In this document: positions 55,612 through 62,646 of the stretch, in pieces
Numbering within the stretch: the first letter of the stretch is position 1
How the letters are laid out: every line of letters starts with the position of its first letter
Assembly (NCBI GenBank): GCA_021785515.1
Contig: JAJYEX010000001.1
Location: 578,196-642,195, forward strand
Reading direction: 5' to 3'
DNA length: 64,000 nucleotides
Origin: Pseudomonadota bacterium
GTDB taxonomy: Bacteria; Pseudomonadota; Gammaproteobacteria; Acidiferrobacterales; UBA6901
The notes under the pieces: model-generated
The model's database searches: none
The model's input: the letters and a program-made list of their open reading frames with translations, nothing else
Told to the model about the DNA's origin: nothing
Position numbers and translations under genes: made by a program

Positions 55612-56304
55612 TTACGACGCTCCGTTGCGGGCTTCAAACTGCGGGAACAAAATGTTGTTCTCGGTGTGGATGTGCTGCATGATATCAGCCGTAAATTTTT
55701 CGAGGCCCACATATAAGGCGCGCCAGGTGTTACACGCGTCGGAAGGTAACCGGAGGTCGCGGGTGAGGTCCTGGAGATGGTGCAGCATGCGGCCATGTTC
55801 CTTGTGTTCTTCGCGCATGCGTGCGATGGGCGGCGCGAGAAAGCCGCCCGGATTGCTACGCATCATCGGAAACAGAACCTGTTCCTCCTTTTGCATATGT
55901 CTGCTCAGTTCGTCAAGCACATTTTGGAGCAAGCCAGTGAGACCGGCAGGAACATCGCCATGGCCTGCATGCACGCGCTCGACTGTGGCGGACAGGATGA
56001 TGAGTTCTGGTAGTTCGCGACGGTGAACGTCGTGGAAACGACCAATAATGAAGCCAACCAGAGAATCCGGGTCACAGGGGGTGTCGTCGGACGTTCCAAC
56101 GTCGAGCGCGACTAGCTCGCGTTCAATGAGACGTACATCGATTTGCCGTGCTTGTGCGGCGACTTCGAGGGGGATGTCTCCGCCACAGCAGAAGTCGAGA
56201 CGATGGCGACGGAACACCGCGCTGGCGCCAGGGATATCGCGCACAAGCTGGCCCAGGGGGCGAGCGGCATACGAAGTGGTCGATGGAGGAGGCGTGGCGG
56301 GCAT
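55612..56304 (-). CDS. ytfE: Iron-sulfur cluster repair di-iron protein (YtfE/RIC)
   Basis: A 230-aa protein. The N-terminal ScdA_N domain carries RHRLDFCCGGDIPLEVAA near residue 32 with the conserved Cys pair. The rest is a hemerythrin-like four-helix domain with di-iron ligands in RFHDVHRRELPEL, HMQKEEQVLFPM, REEHKEHGRML and HIHTENNILFPQFE. It repairs iron-sulfur clusters damaged by nitric oxide or oxidants. ATG has GGAGAT upstream. It is divergent from an nsrR-like gene, the classic regulatory pairing. Confidence 0.94.
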   Translation of the reverse strand: MPATPPPSTTSYAARPLGQLVRDIPGASAVFRRHRLDFCCGGDIPLEVAAQARQIDVRLIERELVALDVGTSDDTPCDPDSLVGFIIGRFHDVHRRELPELIILSATVERVHAGHGDVPAGLTGLLQNVLDELSRHMQKEEQVLFPMMRSNPGGFLAPPIARMREEHKEHGRMLHHLQDLTRDLRLPSDACNTWRALYVGLEKFTADIMQHIHTENNILFPQFEARNGAS

Positions 56305-56377
56305 GGGCGATCTCCTGATGGGCAGTGATCAAAAAGCTAAAGTGGTATATGATATGCAACTATATACATCCCATAGT

Positions 56378-56392
56378 AGTATTTGCAATACT
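56378..56392. promoter_or_regulatory. Inverted repeat operator between ytfE and nsrR-like gene
   Basis: AGTATTTGCAATACT is a perfect inverted repeat with 6-base arms and a 3-base centre, 15 bases before the nsrR-like ATG. A second imperfect palindrome, with GTATAT and ATATAC arms, lies at 56345-56367. Both fit an Rrf2-type operator in the 103-base divergent gap. Confidence 0.55.
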
Positions 56393-56407
56393 CATTATGA
56401 GTAGGTC

Positions 56408-56848
56408 ATGCGGCTGACCTCTTTCTCGGATTTTGGTTTGCGCACCCTGCTCATGCTGGGTAGTGGTGAGCATGACACCTGGTCGAGCGCGGAATTGGCA
56501 AATAAGCTCAACGTCTCGCGTGACCATCTCATAAAAGTGGTGCAGCGATTGGCTGTCGGTGGATATGTGCAGACGACGCGCGGAGCCGGTGGTGGGGTGA
56601 AGCTGAATAGGCGTCCAGCGGAGATTCGTCTGGGCGAAGTGCTTGAATGGCTGGACGGCAATTCGCCGCTTACCGAGTGTTTCCGTGACGACGGGGGGCA
56701 GTGTTTGCTCGCCGGGTTTTGCGCTTTACGCTCCAAATTAGACCGCGCGCGTAAAATGTTTTACACCGAGCTCAATACATGGACTTTGGCAGACTGCATT
56801 AATCCTGCGCTGGAAGAGTTTGCTGCGTTGTCTTTGCAGTCACTGTAA
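56408..56848 (+). CDS. nsrR: Rrf2-family NsrR-like regulator (second copy)
   Basis: A 146-aa Rrf2 regulator starting MRLTSFSDFGLRTLLMLG. The recognition helix region is NVSRDHLIKVVQRLAVGGYV, and the wing RGAGGGVKLNRRP. Cysteines 91, 99 and 105 (CX7CX5C) match the NsrR cluster ligands and the spacing of the copy at 46.8 kb. Its placement opposite ytfE, a standard NsrR target, makes it the more likely true NsrR of the two. Confidence 0.9.
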   Translation: MRLTSFSDFGLRTLLMLGSGEHDTWSSAELANKLNVSRDHLIKVVQRLAVGGYVQTTRGAGGGVKLNRRPAEIRLGEVLEWLDGNSPLTECFRDDGGQCLLAGFCALRSKLDRARKMFYTELNTWTLADCINPALEEFAALSLQSL

Positions 56849-57261
56849 TTCGCCAGCGACTTGAGGGCTGGAAAGCCGAGCGGGCTTTAGGCGACCGGCT
56901 TTCGACTCGTCCGTTCCTTGTGGGATACGAAGACGGGCTCGCCGGTCAACTTGCTGATCGCATGTCTACGGGGGCGTTGCTCGCGCTCCGATTTTCAATC
57001 GTGAGTCAGATACGCTCGTCGGCTTGGTTGCCCGGCACGATCCACCTCCAGGCGCGCACTGGCGTTGTGTAGCAGTAACGGGAGGCAGGTGGCGCTGATT
57101 CCAAGCATGAACAGCCTACAGAAAAACCGACCTGGACTGCGAGGTTTGCCCGGTTTCCGTCACTACGCTGGTGAAGGGGGCAGTTGGTCGCTTTGGGGTG
57201 GAAACCGGGAGCGTACGGATTGGACGTCCCACCCAATACAGCCTCGGCATTGGATGCTGGA
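56849..57261. other. Intergenic region without a supported gene
   Basis: About 410 bases between convergent nsrR-like and dsrB genes. A short AAAGCC/GGCTTT stem just after the nsrR-like stop may end that transcript. No gene is supported. Confidence 0.5.
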
Positions 57262-57263
57262 CT

Positions 57264-57289
57264 AAAAAAACGGTGCGTCCTTGCACCGT
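57264..57289 (-). terminator. Rho-independent terminator of dsrAB
   Basis: On the minus strand ACGGTGC and GCACCGT form a 7-bp stem with a 6-base loop, followed by seven T residues. It lies 110 bases after the dsrB stop. It shows that dsrAB is transcribed without further dsr genes. Confidence 0.8.
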
Positions 57290-57359
57290 ACGCACAGGAA
57301 ACTTCCTCGCTCTGCAGGGGCCGGTCTGAAACCGGTTTTCACCCCACCAGCGGTACTTT

Positions 57360-57386
57360 GGCCGCCCGCACCCGAAGAGGGCGGCC
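57360..57386 (-). terminator. Hairpin just after dsrB
   Basis: GGCCGCCC and GGGCGGCC form an 8-bp GC stem 13 bases after the dsrB stop. It has no T-run, so it may protect the 3' end or assist the stronger terminator downstream. Confidence 0.4.
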
Positions 57387-57398
57387 CGTCCGCCTGCG

Positions 57399-58493
57399 CT
57401 AGAAGCGGATATGCGTGGAGGCGTTCAAGCTCGCACGCGATCCACGCCAGTTGTCGATGTGGAACTTGGTGAACGGCAGGCCGGTCAGCTCGAAGAAGCG
57501 GGGCCAGCCGATGCGTTCAACCCATTCACCCATACGTTCCCAGTCCTTCGCATCCTCCTTGTAGACGCGCAGGATGTTCTTGACGATGGCCGCAGCTTCC
57601 GGCCAGCGCGGCGGATTGTTCGGGATGCCGGCCGCCACAAGCTTGTGGAACATCGGCTTGGAGCGGGCATTGGAGTTCTTGCCGCCCACCCAGATCGCGA
57701 TCTTGGAGTGCTCGGGATCGTTGATCTGCATCGGCGGGCAGGGCGGATAGCAGGCCCCGCAGCAGACGCATTTCTTCTCGTCGACCTCGAGTGAAGGCTT
57801 GCCGTTGACCATTGCCGGGCGAATCGCCGCCACCGGGCAGCGGGCCACCACGGACGGCCGTTCGCAGACATTGGCCACGAGGTCGTGGTTGATCTTCGGC
57901 GGCTTGGTGTGCTGGATGTTGATGGCGATATCGCCCTGCCCGCCGCAGTTGATCTGGCAGCAGGAGGTCGTCAGACGCACACGGTTCGGCATTTCCTCCC
58001 GCACAAACTCCTCGTGCAGTTCATCCATCAGCGACTTCACCACGCCCGAGGCGTCGGTGCCGGGGATGTCGCAGTGCAGCCAGCCCTGGGTGTGGGAGAT
58101 CATCGACACCGAATTTCCCGTTCCGCCCACGGGGAAACCTTCCTGCGCCAGCTTGTCTATCAGACGCTGCGCCTTGTCCATGGAACCCACCATGAACTCA
58201 ATGTTGCTGCGGATGGTGAAACGCACGTAACCGTCGGCAAACTTGTCGGCAATGTCGCAGAGCTTGCGGATGGTATGGACGTCCATCTGGCGCTGGGTGC
58301 CGGCACGCACCGTCCAGATCTCGTCGCCGCTGTGTGCCACATGATGCAGCACACCGGGACGCGGACGGTCATGCCACGCCCAGTTGCCGTAATTGCGGCG
58401 CATGATGGGATGCATGTACTGAAAATGATCCGGCACACCGCTTTCGATCGGCATGCGCTGCTTGCTGCCACCCGTTGTCTGGGCTGTCGTCAT
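57399..58493 (-). CDS. dsrB: Reverse-type dissimilatory sulfite reductase, beta subunit
   Basis: A 364-aa subunit of the alpha2-beta2 siroheme enzyme. In sulfur oxidisers it runs in the oxidative direction, from DsrC-bound sulfane sulfur to sulfite. The siroheme/[4Fe-4S] region has LTTSCCQINCGGQGDIAINI. An inserted ferredoxin domain has VDEKKCVCCGACYPPCPPMQ. The N-terminus includes HPIMRRNYGNWAWHDRPRPG. ATG has AGGAG upstream. It lies 43 bases after dsrA. No dsrE, dsrF, dsrH, dsrC or dsrMK gene follows; two hairpins and a convergent regulator do. The oxidative assignment rests on the overall resemblance to Allochromatium-type sequences. Confidence 0.95.
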   Translation of the reverse strand: MTTAQTTGGSKQRMPIESGVPDHFQYMHPIMRRNYGNWAWHDRPRPGVLHHVAHSGDEIWTVRAGTQRQMDVHTIRKLCDIADKFADGYVRFTIRSNIEFMVGSMDKAQRLIDKLAQEGFPVGGTGNSVSMISHTQGWLHCDIPGTDASGVVKSLMDELHEEFVREEMPNRVRLTTSCCQINCGGQGDIAINIQHTKPPKINHDLVANVCERPSVVARCPVAAIRPAMVNGKPSLEVDEKKCVCCGACYPPCPPMQINDPEHSKIAIWVGGKNSNARSKPMFHKLVAAGIPNNPPRWPEAAAIVKNILRVYKEDAKDWERMGEWVERIGWPRFFELTGLPFTKFHIDNWRGSRASLNASTHIRF

Positions 58494-58536
58494 TACTGTC
58501 TCCTAAATCGGAATCGCGGAATGTCCGAAGCGTCCC

Positions 58537-59772
58537 TTACCGCTCGCCACTCGCCTTGCGCTGGTCCCAGCGTTGCGCCTCTTCGTCCCACGTGTCAGTG
58601 CGAATGAACGGATTGCTGCGCGGGTGCGCCAGCATCGCCGGATCGGGCTCTATGCCAATACCCTCCAGAAAATTGCCCAGGCCGATGCGCTCGATCATCT
58701 CGCCACACCGCTCGTGCTCCAGACCGTTTTCGGCCCAGAAATCGATGATCGTATGCGCAAGGGCGACGATGCGCTCAAAGTCCTCGTCACTGTTCAGTTT
58801 CATGAAGGGAACAACAACCACACCCATGAGATCTCCGATCTTCAGAGTGCGCTTGCCGCCGACCAGTATGGTTACGCCGCGATCTTTGCCTGGAGACAGA
58901 GCCTTGGTCATGACATTGATGCAATGCATGCACCGCACGCAGTTGCGGTTGTCGATCGCCAAGGTATCGTCGGCTTTGAGCTTGAGCGACTGCGTCGGAC
59001 AGCGGGTGACCACGTTGTCGATCACGTAGTCGCGGCCTTTGGCGGCGACGAACTTCTTGACCTCGCCCTGGTTCACCTGGATTTCATCACGCCAGGTCCC
59101 GATTACGGCCATGTCGGCGCGCTGTATCGAGTTCATGCAGTCGTTGGCGCACCCGGAAAACTTGAACTTGAACTTGTACGGAAGCGCGGGACGATGCAGA
59201 TCGTCAGTGAAATCGTTCATGACTGTACGGTGTGCGCGGCCCTCGTCGAAGCAGGAGTGCTCGCAGCGCGCATGCCCGACACAGGACATCGAGGTGCGCA
59301 CGGACGGGCCGGCGCCACCCATGTCGAAACCGAGCTCGTTAAATTCGTCGAACGCGACCTGGACATTGTCGGTGGTGCAACCCTGAAACATGATGTCGCC
59401 GCTCTGGCCATGCAGTGCGATTAGGCCGGATCCGTGCTTGTCCCAAATGTCGCAGAACTTGCGCAGTATCGCGGTATCGTAATGCATGCCTGGAGCCGGC
59501 ATGATGCGTATGGTGTGGAACTCGGCAGATGCCGGGAAGCGGTCGGCAACCTCGGAGAACCGCGGGATTACCCCGCCGCCATAGCCGATCACACTGGCCG
59601 TGCCACCCTTCCAGTAGCCCTTGCGCGTTTCGTAGGAGTGTTCCAGCTGACCCAGCAGGTCCACCATCATGTCCTTGTCTTTCGCGAGCCGCTTTAGCCC
59701 GGATACGAAGCTCGGCCAGGGGCCGGACTCCAGCTGATCGATCATCGGTGTTGCAGACATCTTCTTCGTCAC
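58537..59772 (-). CDS. dsrA: Reverse-type dissimilatory sulfite reductase, alpha subunit
   Basis: A 411-aa subunit. The start region reads MIDQLESGPWPSFVSGLKRL, near-identical in style to purple sulfur bacterial DsrA. The siroheme-linked cluster motifs CVGHARCEHSCFD and KFSGCANDCMNS and the ferredoxin-like CVRCMHCINVM are intact. GTG 59772, with GGAG 7 bases upstream, is preferred, and ATG 59760 is the alternative. A consensus FNR box lies 134 bases upstream, with a -10-like TATAGT at 59858-59853 on the minus strand. Confidence 0.95.
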   Translation of the reverse strand: MTKKMSATPMIDQLESGPWPSFVSGLKRLAKDKDMMVDLLGQLEHSYETRKGYWKGGTASVIGYGGGVIPRFSEVADRFPASAEFHTIRIMPAPGMHYDTAILRKFCDIWDKHGSGLIALHGQSGDIMFQGCTTDNVQVAFDEFNELGFDMGGAGPSVRTSMSCVGHARCEHSCFDEGRAHRTVMNDFTDDLHRPALPYKFKFKFSGCANDCMNSIQRADMAVIGTWRDEIQVNQGEVKKFVAAKGRDYVIDNVVTRCPTQSLKLKADDTLAIDNRNCVRCMHCINVMTKALSPGKDRGVTILVGGKRTLKIGDLMGVVVVPFMKLNSDEDFERIVALAHTIIDFWAENGLEHERCGEMIERIGLGNFLEGIGIEPDPAMLAHPRSNPFIRTDTWDEEAQRWDQRKASGER

Positions 59773-59905
59773 GACGGGTCTCCTAACGTTGATCGGCAAA
59801 AGCCACGCGTGGCTGCAAATCGGGACAACGACACTCTTTCCACCTCGGCCGCACTATAGGCCGCGCGTCGAGTGCAGACGGTAACCAACCGGTTCCGGCG
59901 TGTGA

Positions 59906-59919
59906 TTGATCCAGATCAA
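59906..59919. promoter_or_regulatory. Consensus FNR box upstream of dsrAB
   Basis: TTGATCCAGATCAA matches the FNR consensus TTGAT-N4-ATCAA at all ten fixed positions. It is centred 57 bases upstream of the centre of a -10-like TATAGT on the dsrA strand, which would be a class I (about -65) position. No other gene start lies within 600 bases on the plus side. Confidence 0.65.
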
Positions 59920-60550
59920 GTGAACGGCAGAACGTCGGGCGCCATTGGGATAGTCGTAACCCCCTCCTTTAGGGATAGAAGCCGGTAGGGCATGCCGGAC
60001 CAGTACAGCATCAAGGTATTGTTTGTTAAAAAGAAATCGTTGGTGCTGGCGGCTGTATCCCGTGCTTCCGCTCACCCGATCCCCTGCCCGGTAACTTGTG
60101 CAGCATAGGCCCGGGTTCGCGTTTCCCGATGTACACGGCTTTGGCAAAAATAGGTTGGCCGATGGTTCCTCTTTGATGTTGCGAAATCCACGCGGGCGCG
60201 ACCGCAACAGTCCATCGTTCAAAGACGCCCACCCGCCAAAGGAACGGGCTGCGTTCGGGGTCGTGGCGCCCGATCCGACAGGTCCCAAGCGCCGGCTTTG
60301 GTTAGCCAGCCGGCCGGGTTTCCGGCTGCACTGTTCCGGACCGGGACGGGGAATTCCAAACATTCCTTATTGCAGCTGCGGGTTCACGGCAAACCGCTTC
60401 TAGATCATTTATAATACGTGCAGGCCGAGTGACCGGGCACTACAGGACGGGGGCATGATGGGTCAATCCAGCCCCGTTTGGAACAAGCCTCGCCGGTCTT
60501 CGAAAATTGAGGATGCGCCGTTCGATCCCACCCCTACGGAATTCTGATCC
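59920..60550. other. Intergenic region between dsrA and ctaA
   Basis: About 630 bases between divergent genes, with no supported gene. A TATAAT word at 60410-60415 could be a -10 for ctaA, but no matching -35 lies at proper spacing. Open frames on both strands lack protein character. Confidence 0.5.
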
Positions 60551-61636
60551 ATGACAGACCTCGTATTTACCAACCAAAACCAGCCTGAAGCAGGGGGGCC
60601 CAAAATCCGCTCACGGCGGGCTATCGCCATATGGCTGCTGATGTGCTGCGCCATGATTTACGCGATGGTAATCGTCGGGGGCATCACCCGCCTCACCCAC
60701 TCCGGTCTCTCGATCGTGCGATGGGACCCGATCATGGGCGCGATTCCACCACTGAGCACCGCACAGTGGAACCACGTTTTTCGTCTCTACCAGCAAACAC
60801 CGGAATTCCGGGACGTCAACTCGAACATGGATCTGGCCCAGTTCAAGTCGATATTCTGGATGGAATATGCCCACCGCCTTCTGGGCCGGAGCATCGGTCT
60901 GGTCTTTCTTCTGCCTTTTCTCTATTTTCTGATACGGGGCCAGATCGAAAAGCAGCTGGTACCAAAGCTGGTTTCCATGTTCATACTGGGCGGTCTGCAG
61001 GGTGTGCTGGGCTGGTACATGGTCAGCAGCGGCCTGGTCCATAACCCGCACGTGAGTCAGTACCGGCTGACGGCACACCTGTCGCTGGCCTTTGTCATCT
61101 ATGCATACATCTTGTGGGTGGCGCTCGATCTGCTGGGGCCGACCGTGTCTGCGCCAGCTCCGGAGTTCAGGCGGCTGCGGAGATTATGCTACGGCGTCAC
61201 AGCGCTCGTGTTTCTCCAAGTCATTGCCGGAGGCTTTGTGGCCGGACTTCGGGCGGGTTTTATCTACAACACCTTCCCGCTTATGAACGGTCGCTGGCTG
61301 CCGCTCGGCATGTTCGCGCTGCATCCCGTATGGCGCAACTTTTTCGCCAACATGGGTACGGTCCAGTTCGATCACCGCATGATTGCCTACACGCTAGTCG
61401 TAGTGATTTCCTCGTTCTGGTTCATGGCACGCCGCACGCCGCTGCCGCGGCGCCCGCGCATCGCGATCCACCTGCTGCTCGCGATGCTGGCAATACAGGT
61501 TACGCTCGGCATCACCACGCTGCTGCTGGTCGTGCCCGTTCCGCTCGCATCGGCCCACCAAGCCGGGGCGCTGATGCTGTTTACCATTGCAATATTCACC
61601 AGCCACGCGCTACGCAACGCCCGGCCGGCGACCTGA
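60551..61636 (+). CDS. ctaA: Heme A synthase (CtaA/COX15)
   Basis: A 361-aa protein with eight predicted transmembrane helices that oxidises heme O to heme A for aa3-type cytochrome oxidase. Heme-ligand and family motifs include VGGITRLTHSGLSIVRWDP, KSIFWMEYAHRLLGR, QYRLTAHLSLAF, GTVQFDHRMIAY and ASAHQAGALML. It is the longer COX15-like type. The oxidase and ctaB are not in the window. It is divergent from dsrA. Confidence 0.93.
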   Translation: MTDLVFTNQNQPEAGGPKIRSRRAIAIWLLMCCAMIYAMVIVGGITRLTHSGLSIVRWDPIMGAIPPLSTAQWNHVFRLYQQTPEFRDVNSNMDLAQFKSIFWMEYAHRLLGRSIGLVFLLPFLYFLIRGQIEKQLVPKLVSMFILGGLQGVLGWYMVSSGLVHNPHVSQYRLTAHLSLAFVIYAYILWVALDLLGPTVSAPAPEFRRLRRLCYGVTALVFLQVIAGGFVAGLRAGFIYNTFPLMNGRWLPLGMFALHPVWRNFFANMGTVQFDHRMIAYTLVVVISSFWFMARRTPLPRRPRIAIHLLLAMLAIQVTLGITTLLLVVPVPLASAHQAGALMLFTIAIFTSHALRNARPAT

Positions 61637-61844
61637 TGACAACGGGGATTCGACACACTCATTGTCGGTAGCGTGCTGGCGTTGAGATTGTGGCGCGATT
61701 GCCGGTGATCTACAGCAAGAACTGACAGGACAATATGGACTGCACTGAATCCGGCATGGGGACCAGGCATCCATCATCGTGGAAAAGCTCAGCCCGCCCG
61801 ACTACTTCCAACCACGCCCCTCGGGACGATATCGCCGACGCCGC

Positions 61845-61882
61845 AAAAACAAAGCCCCCAGGCGGTAACCCGCACCGGGGGC
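61845..61882 (-). terminator. Rho-independent terminator of the secreted-protein gene
   Basis: On the minus strand GCCCCC and GGGGGC close a hairpin (61882-61854), followed by TTTGTTTTT. It lies 38 bases after the stop of the gene at 61920. Confidence 0.75.
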
Positions 61883-61919
61883 GCATTGATACGAGCATCT
61901 CTACGACGGCTGCGTGGTC

Positions 61920-62333
61920 TTATTTTTCTATGTTGCCACAGGCCACGTAGACGGTCAGATCCTTCGGGCTCTTGTGCGCGTTGATCGCGTATTTGCCCTT
62001 GAGCAGATGCTCCAGCGAGACGGGCACTACGGTTACTGAACGGCCGTTCCGCAGCATGTTAAGGCCCCAGGTCGGCTTCGGGTTGATATGGCCACACCGG
62101 CCCTCGTGGATATGAATGGGTTCGATCGCCCCCCGCGGCTCCCCGCGCAGCATTACCACGACCCGCGTCTTGTTACCCTCTGCCGTCAACACGGCCTTTC
62201 CGCTTTCATGAACATAGAAACCGGGTTCCGGGTGGATAGCCACAGTCACGCGATGCGGGCCAGCTGCCAGAGCAGCACCACTGGAAACAGCCATCAACCC
62301 AGCAAACAACGACGTCACAAAAAGATTGCGCAT
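61920..62333 (-). CDS. Secreted protein of unknown function with HIH motif
   Basis: A 137-aa protein with a clear signal peptide (MRNLFVTSLFAGLMAVSSGA, cleaved after AALA). The mature part is beta-rich and contains PIHIHEGRCGHINPKP and a second Cys near the end (YVACGNIEK). The two Cys could form a disulfide. The HIHEG segment resembles CHRD or Cu/Zn-SOD-like His motifs, but the match is short. ATG 62333 has AGGGG 9 bases upstream. It precedes the cytochrome-porin gene's 3' end by 313 bases on the same strand and has its own terminator. Periplasmic or outer-surface location expected. Confidence 0.75.
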   Translation of the reverse strand: MRNLFVTSLFAGLMAVSSGAALAAGPHRVTVAIHPEPGFYVHESGKAVLTAEGNKTRVVVMLRGEPRGAIEPIHIHEGRCGHINPKPTWGLNMLRNGRSVTVVPVSLEHLLKGKYAINAHKSPKDLTVYVACGNIEK

Positions 62334-62646
62334 GTTTATTACCCCTTTCATTTTTTGTACGGCACAGTAGTCACTTACTACACGCAGGCAATTTATCACA
62401 AGTCTAAACTTCCGCCTACCTACGTCAGCCCATCCTAGACTTCCCGACTTTGCCCTGATGGCTTGCCAACGGCTTCTTGGCCCCCAATCATACCTCTTGG
62501 AATCCGGAGAATTATACTTAGAATCAGGGCGATATAAACAAACACTTCCCAAATCCGGCGGTCCTCGCGGGCCCAACTACTGCCCGCGATTTCCGCTGTT
62601 CAAACACCTGCTTCTACTTCGACGGGGGGTTACCGTCAACTACCCG
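62334..62646. other. Intergenic region upstream of the secreted-protein gene
   Basis: About 313 bases, more AT-rich in its first 130 bases, which probably hold the promoter of the secreted-protein gene. No gene is seen. Confidence 0.5.

Noticed and set aside
59854-60363. A 169-codon minus-strand frame upstream of dsrA
   Set aside because: It covers the FNR box and promoter region of dsrA and its translation has no domain character.
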